From Zasmidium citrigriseum (taxonomy: Eukaryota > Ascomycota > Dothideomycetes > Mycosphaerellales > Mycosphaerellaceae): a stretch of DNA of 64,000 nt. Where the stretch lies: contig NHNW01000013.1 of NCBI GenBank assembly GCA_002786025.1, forward strand, positions 558,001 through 622,000. Reading direction: 5' to 3'. Below, in pieces: positions 12,550 through 21,440 of the stretch. The translations under genes and the position numbers were made by a program. The stretch's first letter is position 1; each line of letters begins with the position of its first letter. The notes under the pieces were generated by a model that made no database searches, was not told the origin of the DNA, and saw only the letters and a program-made list of their open reading frames with translations.

Positions 12550-13164
12550 ATTGAAAGAGATAGCAATGAGATGGATACTTGCTGTGGATGTCTTCAAGGG
12601 CGCAATCGCAACCATTATATCACCTTTTACCCGCGGCCATTTCCAAGAACAAGAACATATACCGTGCATTGCGGCCGGTCGATCGCACCTGTGTTCGAAG
12701 CATATCGAAGCAAAGAAGATCGACACCTTGACCCAAGAAGATGCAGAGCGTCATGTTGCCTATTCTTCTGGGTAATTAGCTTGCTGTCGCACATATCAAT
12801 CTAGCAAGGTTGAGGAGTAGGTTCTGTCGCACAACTCAACTGAGAATTTTCGAACGCAAGTCCTGTCGCACACCTACTTCCATGGCTCCTTTCCTGCAAT
12901 GAATACATCTGCAGCATCCTGAACTTTCATGTTGCCTGCCAATCATAGCAAGAGGCCATAGAAGTACGTGCCGCAGTCGTAGCCGTTCGAGCGGGGGCAT
13001 ACCACGGCGATCAGCAGCTGCCAAGAACGTCGAGACTGAAGTTCTCATCATCTTGACGGGAGCAATGGAAAAGAAGGTATGCTTTGCCCGCGAGAAATGT
13101 GATCACATTCACTCACTGATTCTTCTAGATCTCCGTCATACTCTTCAATGAAAATCAGGCATAA
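12550..13164. other. Intergenic, no gene seen
   Basis: Holds the promoter of the carboxylesterase (minus) and the 3' flank of the bZIP gene (minus). Small frames only. Confidence 0.6.
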
Positions 13165-14438
13165 TCAGACGGTGAGCGAGTTTTCACCTCGTCCGCACCG
13201 ACATACCAGGTCATTGGTTGCTGTTGACTCCAAGGAAGATTCGGATGGAGCTTCTTCGTCATCGAATGTGGTTTCATCTGTCACGAGCACCTTCTTCTTC
13301 CTTCTCTTCTTGCGCTTAGCATCCTCTCGCCTCGCGGCAAGCACCCACAAATGCACAGTCTCTGGTAGCGTTTGTGCGGGTAGCACGTCGTCCGCATAGT
13401 CTGGAAATTCTTCGAAGAAGGTCGTGTTGAATCGCCAATGCCCAAGATCATCGAGTCTCTTGCGGAACTCGTCCGAGAAGACAAGAAGGCTCCCCTGGGT
13501 CTTGAAGGCCGCTCGAGTATCATCACTTGGCCAGTAGAAGCGATAGTCTCGGAAGAATGCAAGCCAGAATGCGTTCGCCATTGCCTTCTCTCCGCCAAAG
13601 ACCAGGCGCTCTCGCATTCCGGGCCACACAATGTAGTCCACGATTAGGTCATGAGGCAAAGCGTTCTGAGATGGCCTCGCGCGATACCACGGCCAAGCAG
13701 CTTGTCTTTTGTCCACTGTCGGGAAACGACGTGACTGAGAAAGTTGACGGCAGTTAGCGGCCTTGCATGTCAGATCCGTCCTCATCGAGGATCTCTTACC
13801 AGTAGCTGACGCGAGACACAATGCAGCATTGTCAGTCTCTGCATGGGTGCACAACCCATCAAGACGTTCTCGTCAAGGTAGCGAAGAGCCATCAGGATCG
13901 GACAGGTAATCTCGTGAGTCTGCTCAACTGATCGCCAGCCGTGAAGCATGGCGTGTGCCAGTACGCTTTCGTTGAAGTTCGCGTCCAGAGATATGAGCGA
14001 TGAGTCGGCTCCAAGAGCGAACTCAATTCCTTTGTTGATCATCTCCGTTATGTCGCGAGCGGCCGGGTCGCGCCTAAGGTATGGCAGTGGCACTGTGAAG
14101 GTTATGTTCTGAGGCGGGCCATCGTATGCGTCGAGATGGGTATCTGACCGCATCGACTTGGTCGTGGGCAGGACATCTAGGCCAGTGAATGGTAATAGGT
14201 AAGAGCTCATGGGCGTTGCTTGAAGAAGCCAGTGCGGTGAAGAGGCGCCATCTCCGTCGCCGCTGCCATCATTGAGTCCGCCTGTTTCATCTTCAGTGAG
14301 TAAAGCCTCGCGATCATTCTTTTCAAGGCGGCGCTGTAGTCTTCGAGAAGCCCTGTTCACTGCTCTCTTGCGCTCCCTCTGAGCTTCGGTCAGGCGTCTA
14401 CCGTTCGACCAGGTGCCCTGTGGTGAAGTGGCGGCCAT
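13165..14438 (-). CDS. bZIP-type transcription factor with DUF3425-like C-terminus
   Basis: Two exons on the minus strand, 14438-13800 and 13734-13165, with a 65-nt intron (GTAAGA donor, CTCAG end); 402 aa. After MAATSPQGTWS comes a basic region 'RRLTEAQRERKRAVNRASRR' with the N-x-x-(A)-x-x-R spacing of fungal bZIP proteins; the following zipper is weak and short. Downstream are a region containing 'PLPYLRRDPAARDITEMI', then 'LHGWRSVEQTHEITCPILMAL', and after the junction 'ALPHDLIVDYIVWPGMRERL'. This last stretch is the conserved core of DUF3425, usually found C-terminal to such basic regions. The tail has a Lys/Arg-rich segment (about 13300). It likely acts in the nucleus as a clade-specific regulator; target genes are unknown. 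Confidence 0.8.
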
Positions 14439-15052
14439 TGTCGTACAGGATGTTGAGACTCGTCCATAGCCATCATGGAAAGGTCGATGCGTTCAAAAGG
14501 TCACACATTGATTATGATCGGCTCCATCCGTCCGACCGAGTCCAGAAGGGGCCGGTATGTCACACATGCGGTAGTCCATCGTGAATGTGGGGGCGTAGAA
14601 GCTCGGCGTGCATCTTCGCGAGTGTTGGGAGCATTCTTCGATGCCTCTCCATCTGAAGCCCTACTCGGCTGGTTGTGCTGAGGTCGATGTGGCCAGGTGT
14701 TTTGATGTGCAAGTGGAAGAGATGGAGATAAGAAGGGGGCGAAGTAGAAGTGTTGACGTTGCCTCACTCGTGTGCACAGACCAGCTGGAAGGAACAGATC
14801 CGAGGCGCCACGCCATTCGACGACATGTGCCACATTAAACACCTATTCTTGGGTATGCTGCTGTCGAAGGATCAGAATTGAAACAGGCAGTGGAATGTAG
14901 GAGGTAAGTGTTTCATCAACTCCTTCATCTGCTTCATTTCGCCTAGGATCTTCTCTGATATCTTCATTTCCTTGGCAGAGTGGCTTGCTCTTCTCTTAAT
15001 CAGGACCTTGTCCAGGCTCTAGCCATCTCATCGAAAGAGAGTTTTTTTCACT
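14439..15052. other. Intergenic, no gene seen
   Basis: Divergent upstream region of the bZIP gene and the PPxY protein gene; no coding signal recognised. Confidence 0.6.
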
Positions 15053-16015
15053 ATGGAGAAAGAACGGCTGGAAGAAGATCAAAACAATGAAGCACCGCCG
15101 CCGTCATACGCAGAAGCAACAAGATCACCAGAAAATCTAAGCCAAGGATACGCCGACGAGAAGCAAAGATTACGACAAGCTCTCTCTTCGACCTCCAGTC
15201 CAAGTATTCCCAAACAGCCTCAAAATGGAACGCTCGAGTTTGTGATTGACTTCAAGAAGCCAATGCTGGATTTCTGGACCATGGACATCACGCCCACACA
15301 GCCATTGCCAGGCCTTTCCTATTGGCAATTGAGATACAGTTCAAGGTACAAAGCTACCTTGCGGAGACACGCACCCGAACCCCAGTCCAGGATGCCACTG
15401 AAGGAAATCGCGGAGATCAAGTTCCCAGAAAGCACGCAGATCTGGCCCGGCTGCGGTCCCACTATAACATTCTGGCCGCACGAAGAAGAGATCGAACGAA
15501 GAGGCCTCCGGCATGTCTCTGCAACCGATCGCTTCATGGCCTGTACCGGATGGATCACAACAAAATTCGCTCTGGACCTGCCCGCTATGGGATCCTCGAG
15601 ATTAGTCTGGAAAGTCCCAAGAGAAAAGGAGGCAGCCAGCTCCGAGTCAGGAACATCGATAGCACGGACGGGATCGAATCTGTCAGAGAAAGGACCGTCA
15701 TCTCAAGACAGAAGAGGGTCGAAAACAAAAGCATCGCCCTGGACGCCATTTTCAACACAGCATTTGGTGGAGGAATTCACTGACCGAGTCGTAGCGACGT
15801 ACGCTCGTGCAGCTCCGTGGGCCTAGCATCAAGGATATCTGACAATCCTGCCAAATGAGACAGGGCCGTCAGCGGAGCTCATTGAGGGCATAGTGATAGC
15901 TACCGCAGCCATGGTGGGCATGCAGGACGCCATTGGCCTTGCTTCTTCTTTGCTCGAGTCTGGATTTGATACTGTTAGAAGTAAAGGGAAAGGCAAAGCG
16001 AAGGAAACTGGATGA
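15053..16015 (+). pseudogene. Conserved fungal protein with PPxY motif, frame interrupted by one UAG
   Basis: The frame from ATG 15053 is open to TAG 15824-15826 (257 aa) and then continues in the same frame, without another stop, for 62 codons to TGA 16013-16015. The N-terminus has 'APPPSYAEA', a PPxY WW-domain/arrestin-type motif. The middle region ('FVIDFKKPMLDFW', 'YKATLRRHAPEPQSRMP') is folded-looking, and a Ser/Lys-rich linker follows. The post-stop part ('GYLTILPNETGPSAELIEGI', a hydrophobic helix and a Lys-rich tail) reads as ordinary protein. The usual layout of related fungal proteins, as I remember it, has this C-terminal helix. No convincing intron removes the UAG (36- and 39-nt options are too short). 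It could be a nonsense allele, a programmed readthrough site or a sequencing error. The biochemical function is unknown. Confidence 0.6.
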
Positions 16016-16275
16016 AGCTCGAGACAATGTGCTTGAAGTCAGTTCCGACAAAGACCAATATTGATACTGTGGGAAGGAGCAAGACTCCGGGTAATGATGA
16101 TGATAATACTAATCAAGATGGAGGTGGAGATGGAGACGAAGGAAAGGAGAGCACGTCGATAGACTTCGTCTAAGGTTTCACTAGCGTGAACTCTACGCGT
16201 CGACGTCATCACCGACGCGCCTGGGAACATGAACACCACGTCCATCAACTTCAGCAGAAAGACCAATTGCACAAC

Positions 16276-17284
16276 ATGTCTCTCAAACGAAAAGCCGCCG
16301 ACGTGGCAGCCGAGGCAGCAAAGAAACCTAAAGCCAATGGATCCATCACCTCCTTCTTCGGCCAACCGAAACCAAACCCGCCAACCTCATCCACCAATCC
16401 CTCCGAACCGGCTTCCTCGCCCACAGCTCCAGCGACAGCACCCGTCAAATTCGACAAGGAGAAATGGCTTGAGAAGCTTTCTCCGGAGCAAAAGCAGCTC
16501 CTGAAGCTCGAGATTGAAACCCTCCACGAAAGCTGGCTCGCCGTGCTCAAAGACGAAGTGACCAGTCCTGAATTCCTCAACCTCAAGAAGTTCCTCAAGA
16601 GCGAAGTTGAAGGCGGGAAGAAAGTCTTTCCGCCAAGCGAAGATGTCTATAGCTGGTACAGACAAGCCTCAAATACACCACATGAGTACCTCGCTAACGC
16701 AGTTCCACCACAGGTCACGACACACGCCCCTCCCCAGCGTCAAAGCCGTCATCCTCGGCCAAGACCCCTACCACAACATCAACCAAGCCCACGGCCTCTG
16801 CTTCTCCGTCCGCCCACCAACAAAAGCCCCACCCTCACTGAAGAACATGTACATCGCCCTGAAAAAAGACTACCCGGACTTCAAAGAGCCCCCCAACGGC
16901 GGAGGCCTCCTAACACCCTGGGCCGACCGCGGCGTCCTCCTCCTCAACACCTGCCTGACCGTCCGCGCCCACGAAGCCAACTCGCACGCCAAGAAAGGCT
17001 GGGAGCGCTTCACGCAGAAGATCATCGATACCGTTGCTGCGAAGCGGACGAAGGGCGTGGTGTTTCTGGCTTGGGGGAAGCCGGCGCAGGATCGGTGTTC
17101 GAAGATTAATGCGAGTAAGCATTTGGTGTTGAAGAGTGTGCATCCGAGTCCTTTGAGTGCGCATAAGGGGTTTTTGGATTGTGGGCATTTTAAGATGGCG
17201 AACGAGTGGTTGGAGAAGAGGTATGGGGAGGAGGGGGTGATTGATTGGAATTTGAATGTTAAGCCAGAGGATGCGGGAGTGTAA
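16276..17284 (+). CDS. ung1: Uracil-DNA glycosylase (UNG family)
   Basis: Exons 16276-16655 and 16714-17284, with a 58-nt intron (GTACAG donor, CACAG end); 316 aa. It removes uracil from DNA to start base-excision repair. The water-activating motif 'GQDPYHNINQAHGLCFSV' has the catalytic Asp at about residue 144. 'LLLNTCLTVRAHEANSHA' and 'VFLAWGKPAQ' are in place, and the Leu-loop motif 'HPSPLSAHKGF' has the catalytic His at about 270. The N-terminal extension contains basic stretches ('LKRKAAD', 'KKPK') suggesting nuclear import and 'SITSFFGQ' (residues 23-30), a PCNA-binding PIP-box-like sequence as in nuclear UNG enzymes. The start at 16276 was chosen because it places these elements at the N-terminus. 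It ends 239 nt from the convergent O-methyltransferase. Confidence 0.95.
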
Positions 17285-17523
17285 GACTAGGTTGGTGAGA
17301 TGGGAAGTGAGCTAAGGTGCTGTGGGCGTTACGAATTCTGAAGAGCGAATGTTGGACATGGCTTGTAATTGACTGTACAGGCGTCGAGGGGCTAGAGGGG
17401 TGTACGGTACCTCGTGGAAAAGAGTGAAAAAAGCTCGTCCGTTCAGCCATCTAGCTGATCATACGAACAACAGACTCAACACCGACCGACACCCGTTCAT
17501 CCATCAACCCCGAATCAAATCCC

Positions 17524-18792
17524 TTACCCTCTCAGACTGGCCTCGACAATTGCATAAGTACTGCCACCTCCCACCCTGTGGATACCATCGATTTTCAAAC
17601 CTGCTTTACCAAGCACCTCCCTAAACCCCTCCTCCGTCCTCTCCTTCCCCCCAATACCCATCATAAACAAATCACTCATACACAAAAATTTCCCACACCC
17701 AACCTCCGGAACCACATTCTCCGCAATCAGCACCTTACTATCCTCCGCCATGACAGCCACAATCCTTTCAAGAACTCTGACGAGATTGTCATCGCTGAGA
17801 TCGTGCGCGATGGCTTTGAGGTAATATGCCTTTGCGCCGTGGATCGGTTGTGGGGAGAAGAAGTCGTGGGGAGTGTATACGACTCCCTGTGGCAGGGAGG
17901 CGGGGTTCGAGGATTGCGCGAGTGCGATGACGGGCGCGGTGTCTTGCAGCACGCACTGAGAAGGTTTGATCGATGGGTGTGCGGCGAGGATAGCCGCGAG
18001 AGCGTATCCTTGGCCGCCACCAACATCAACGAGGACTTTCCTCCCACTCTCATCATCCTTGTCCAAGGCCAAACGATCGAAATCATAATACCCAACACTC
18101 GGATTCACGCTCCGCCCCAAGGCCATAAACATCTGAAAAATCTCCAAACGCTCCGGATCCGCCTCCATGACTTCGAAAGCCGTCTTCTCACCCTCCACGC
18201 CGGCATGCCAGGTCTCGAGATTGAAGCGCGTGCTATCGCGGGAGGCGCCGGGTTCTTCCCATTTTCCTATGGCGGAGTGTTGGTGCGTGAGGTATTTGGG
18301 CAGGGGTTGGAGGGTTGTGAGGCCGGTGTCGTAGAAGAATGTGAAGGTTCTGGAGGCGGTTGAGGAGGGGTCCGCGAAGGGGAGGGAGAGGGGCGTGTGG
18401 GAGTAGGTGAGGGTGGAGGGGTCTTGGGTGAGGAAGTGTGAGGCTAGGGGCATGCGGAGGAGGCGGGAGAGGAGGGCGGGCTCGACGGACGTTTTGGCGG
18501 AGAGGCTGCAGAGGGAGATACTGCCTGATCCAGGGATTGATTGGATGATGTTGAGGTGGAGTAGAGTGCGGAGGACTGAGCCTTCTAGTGATGTGAGAAC
18601 GAGAGAGGTGGCCTTATCCGTGGGCGTCTGGGCTGTCGCGATGAGTTCGTTGGCTTTGGTGATCAGGGCATCCTCCATTCGTAAGGCACCCGGCTGTGGC
18701 CTCTCATATTTTCCTGCGAGAGGAATGAGCTCCTGGACAATGTCGTGGAGCTTTGAGCGGGTTGCCGCAAGCTCTATCGACTCGGAAGCCAT
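17524..18792 (-). CDS. S-adenosylmethionine-dependent O-methyltransferase
   Basis: Single exon, 422 aa, MASESIELAATRSKLHDIVQ to 'YAIVEASLRG'. The N-terminal half is a winged-helix-like dimerisation part typical of class II fungal O-methyltransferases ('LLHLNIIQSIP', 'LLSRLLRMPLASHFL'). The C-terminal half is a Rossmann methyltransferase with the SAM-binding motif 'VLVDVGGGQGYALAAI' (about residues 255-270), 'CVLQDTAP' and 'YYLKAIAHDLSDDN'. The last is where plant and fungal homologues have their catalytic His-Asp pair ('HDLSDDN'). These enzymes methylate phenolic hydroxyls of polyketides and similar compounds. The substrate is not predictable and no backbone synthase is nearby. There is no signal peptide; it is presumably cytosolic. 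Confidence 0.9.
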   Translation of the reverse strand: MASESIELAATRSKLHDIVQELIPLAGKYERPQPGALRMEDALITKANELIATAQTPTDKATSLVLTSLEGSVLRTLLHLNIIQSIPGSGSISLCSLSAKTSVEPALLSRLLRMPLASHFLTQDPSTLTYSHTPLSLPFADPSSTASRTFTFFYDTGLTTLQPLPKYLTHQHSAIGKWEEPGASRDSTRFNLETWHAGVEGEKTAFEVMEADPERLEIFQMFMALGRSVNPSVGYYDFDRLALDKDDESGRKVLVDVGGGQGYALAAILAAHPSIKPSQCVLQDTAPVIALAQSSNPASLPQGVVYTPHDFFSPQPIHGAKAYYLKAIAHDLSDDNLVRVLERIVAVMAEDSKVLIAENVVPEVGCGKFLCMSDLFMMGIGGKERTEEGFREVLGKAGLKIDGIHRVGGGSTYAIVEASLRG

Positions 18793-20135
18793 CGTGAACC
18801 TCGAACCTGGAATGAGATTACAAGTAGTGAGTTAGAAATGTCAGTTGGGCTATGTCAGAACATTATCCTGTTCGTCTCCAGAGCATTGTAGTTATAACCC
18901 TCAGATGTATGTTGCTGCACATGGTGACTTCCCGGGAGGCTTGCACCTCCATGGAGGACATGGCGTCGACTCACCCAATGAGATACATGCCCAGATCTAA
19001 CTCCCCACAAAGCTCTTGGAAGAAGGAGCTCTTGCATTGGTTGGGTCGAAAAGAATACCTGTTCTGGGAAATTGACTCGCGGTCGTCAAGTCGTACGGTC
19101 CGGGCACTCCGCGGAGGATCAACAGAGCTCAGCCTGATTCCACAATGCCACTCAGCTTGAATTTGACCTCAATTTCATTGAACGTCCAATGCTCAGCACA
19201 GAGGCATGGTCTCCGTCCGGGCAAGCCTGGGAGACACCCACGGGTTGGTCTTCGACCAATAACGCTTCACGACAGGTGTCAGTAGCGTCGTCGAGATTGT
19301 TGACAGCGTTGCTCGACTCGCAGTGAATGTTTTTCTGGAATATTGGCGTTGCTTCGATATCTTTGGTGTTGGCTTCCAAGTTTTCAAAAGAGTTCGTACA
19401 CACTGTAGGGGGCAAATGCCAAGGAGAACGTTTTGTTCATAGCCCACTGGCGTCGCCATGGCATGTCGTGATCCGGCGGAGATCCAGGAGCAACAGAGCC
19501 TGAGTGGTGATATGTCGCGTGTCGGAGAACAAAATCCAGCACTTGTTGTCATCTATGCGCACCTCCGTCGTCGACATCGGTCGCCTCGTACAAAAGGCTG
19601 GATATCAGCTTGTGTATTATCCTCTCGCTGTAAAGACACAACTTGCCTTGCTTTGTCGTGAAAGACTCTCCAGCGAGTATTTCAGTATGCATTCGCCCCT
19701 TCTGTGAAAGATTGTCGTCGCGCAATGGCACTTACCTTTGAACGTGTGAGGCCTTCCCTGTCATGGTCAGTTCTTGACGCTCGTCGTTGCCGACTTGCCT
19801 TTGCACATCCACGACTGCCAGTTCTGTGAAGTAAACAAAGTGGCACTGCCTCGTCATGTCCTTCAGGCCCTTCATCCTCCTCTCTCCTCTCCTCTTCTCT
19901 TCTCTTCAGCCACCTCCATCAGCACTCGCTTTGCCCTACACTTTGGTCAACTCAACTGTTGTTTCGACACTTCCACCTCGTCTTCGTTCAGAGCAACGCA
20001 TCGCTCTCGTTTCCGGAACAACCTCCTGGCCATCATCGGGCCTATCTTTCAACACTGACCTGGCCAACGCTTTCGGTGAGCAGCACAGCGCCTTTTCGAT
20101 CTGCTCAAGCAGGATCGCTGACATTTGGGATGCAG

Positions 20136-20540
20136 GGAACGACTCACCGATACGAACATGTTGTCTCCACCCCGACTCCGTGCAGCCCGCCATCATCGAC
20201 AGCCTTGCAGCAGACCACAGGCGTCCACCGCCAAGCAAGCCCATTCGTGCCTCTCTCACGAGCACTCAACATACGGTCTCAGTCTTTCATTGCGGCAGAC
20301 GTCGACCACCAGTCACCCAGCGATCGCCGTCAAGCCGTCTTCTCATCATCGACCGATGCTTGTCGCTTTTGACTCTCCCACCAGGACAAAGCCCAAGGTA
20401 GGTGCGCCAGTGAGGGCGGCTACGGCCAATATGGATCAGAATCGGAGGCTTCGGCCAGTGACGAAAAAACTCCTAATCCGAGGCGCATAAAAAAGACTCC
20501 CTACCGGCCTCCGGGCTGACATGAGCGCTCCAAAAATAAC
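20136..20540 (+). CDS. Tentative exon(s) of an unrecognised protein
   Basis: Three overlapping readings compete. One frame after a possible intron (donor 20075, acceptor 20135) runs from 'GTTHRYEHVVS' to 'STDACRF'. The same frame later gives 'SEGGYGQYGSESEASASDEK' and then an Arg/Lys-rich end with stop at about 20518. A second frame starts at an ATG near 20158 (MLSPPRLRAA) and ends at a good donor 'CCCAAG|GTAGGT' near 20397. The composition of the Gly/Ser/Glu-rich part is protein-like, but I recognise no family and cannot fix the exon structure. It could be a decayed gene. Confidence 0.25.
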
Positions 20541-20903
20541 AGGTTCCCCCGCTCGACGTCCCTTGGTACCGACGACGAATGTCCCGACGGCACGCATGCT
20601 CACGACCGACCCCACCATGCCGCCGCCGAAGACGACGCCGTCGGAGGGTACGCCGGGCTGTGGACTGTTGGGAGGTCGTCGCTGGTCGTCAGATCGGAGG
20701 AGGGCGGGTTGCAGGTAGAGACCTCAGAAATCTGCTGCAGTCACTGCGTGACCAAATTCTCATCTGCTCGTGCATGTGCTGTCTTCATGTCTCATCACCG
20801 GTCTCATTGCCGTTGTAAGGGCTTCCTTCGGGATATGATAGGTGTTTTTCGTCCCCGTGGTATGCCAGTGAGGGCTGGCTCCGGCGAATATGGATCGTGT
20901 CGG
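20406..20903 (+). repeat. Pair of ~40-bp near-identical direct segments
   Basis: Segments 20406-20445 and 20864-20903 both start GCCAGTGAGGGC and share AATATGGATC. Alignment needs one single-base gap and a few substitutions. They are about 460 bp apart and probably reflect a small duplication. Confidence 0.45.
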
Positions 20904-21440
20904 ACTTTTATGGTTGAGAAGGAAAGAGTGCCAGTAGGGGCGAATTTAAGGCGAGGGAAAGAGCTGTGGCTGTGACAGTGCGGATCCATGGAATTGGGAG
21001 GGATGCCAAGGCTGAGTAGCTTTCACCAACAGAACGCTGTGGAGAATCGAGGTAATCATGCTGACCATGAAAGTGTTGAGCTTCGCTGTAGAACATACCA
21101 GATGCTAAGCCGATAGACGCACGCGCGATCTTCCGAGTGCTGAAGATTCTCGGCGTAAGAGGCTCGCGATACGAGAGGAATGAGAAAGAGACATTTTGAA
21201 GAAAGAAGTGGTGCAGTGTTATTGCATGAGGTGGTGTGCATTCTGAGCAGCCTCAGCAGAGCCGTATGCATGACTTTGGTATCGTACAGCCGCACGGTGA
21301 TTCTATGCGCCCATCCCTTTTAGCAAGTGGCACATGCAGGGGGTAATGCTCAATTTATCCCAGTGATGCTCGCTAATCGCCATCGCTTCCAAAATGCATC
21401 AACTTCCCCCAAGAACACCGTCGCTGTAATGTAATGCATC

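Larger units (their letters stand above)
18793..21440. other. 2.6 kb gene-poor region
   Basis: Apart from the tentative frame at about 20136-20540 no gene is supported. The region contains a CT-rich tract at about 19870-19905 followed by CAG, resembling a promoter pyrimidine stretch or an intron end, and a roughly 40-bp near-direct repeat (20406-20445 and 20864-20903). Frames of 60-180 codons occur on both strands with Arg/Ser/Pro-rich, non-protein-like composition. Confidence 0.5.

Noticed and set aside
13165..13854. The 3' exon of the bZIP gene as a separate gene starting with 'MCTHAETDN'
   Set aside because: The upstream part of that frame is intronic or another frame of exon 1; splicing at 13799/13735 joins the DUF3425 halves in frame.
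19856..20401. 181-codon plus-strand frame starting with a hydrophobic stretch
   Set aside because: The apparent signal peptide is translated from a CT-rich tract ending in CAG, which is better explained as a promoter or intron end; the rest is low-complexity.
18793..21440. Transposon relic in the gene-poor stretch
   Set aside because: No terminal inverted or direct long repeats, transposase or reverse-transcriptase motifs, or AT-rich RIP-like composition were seen.
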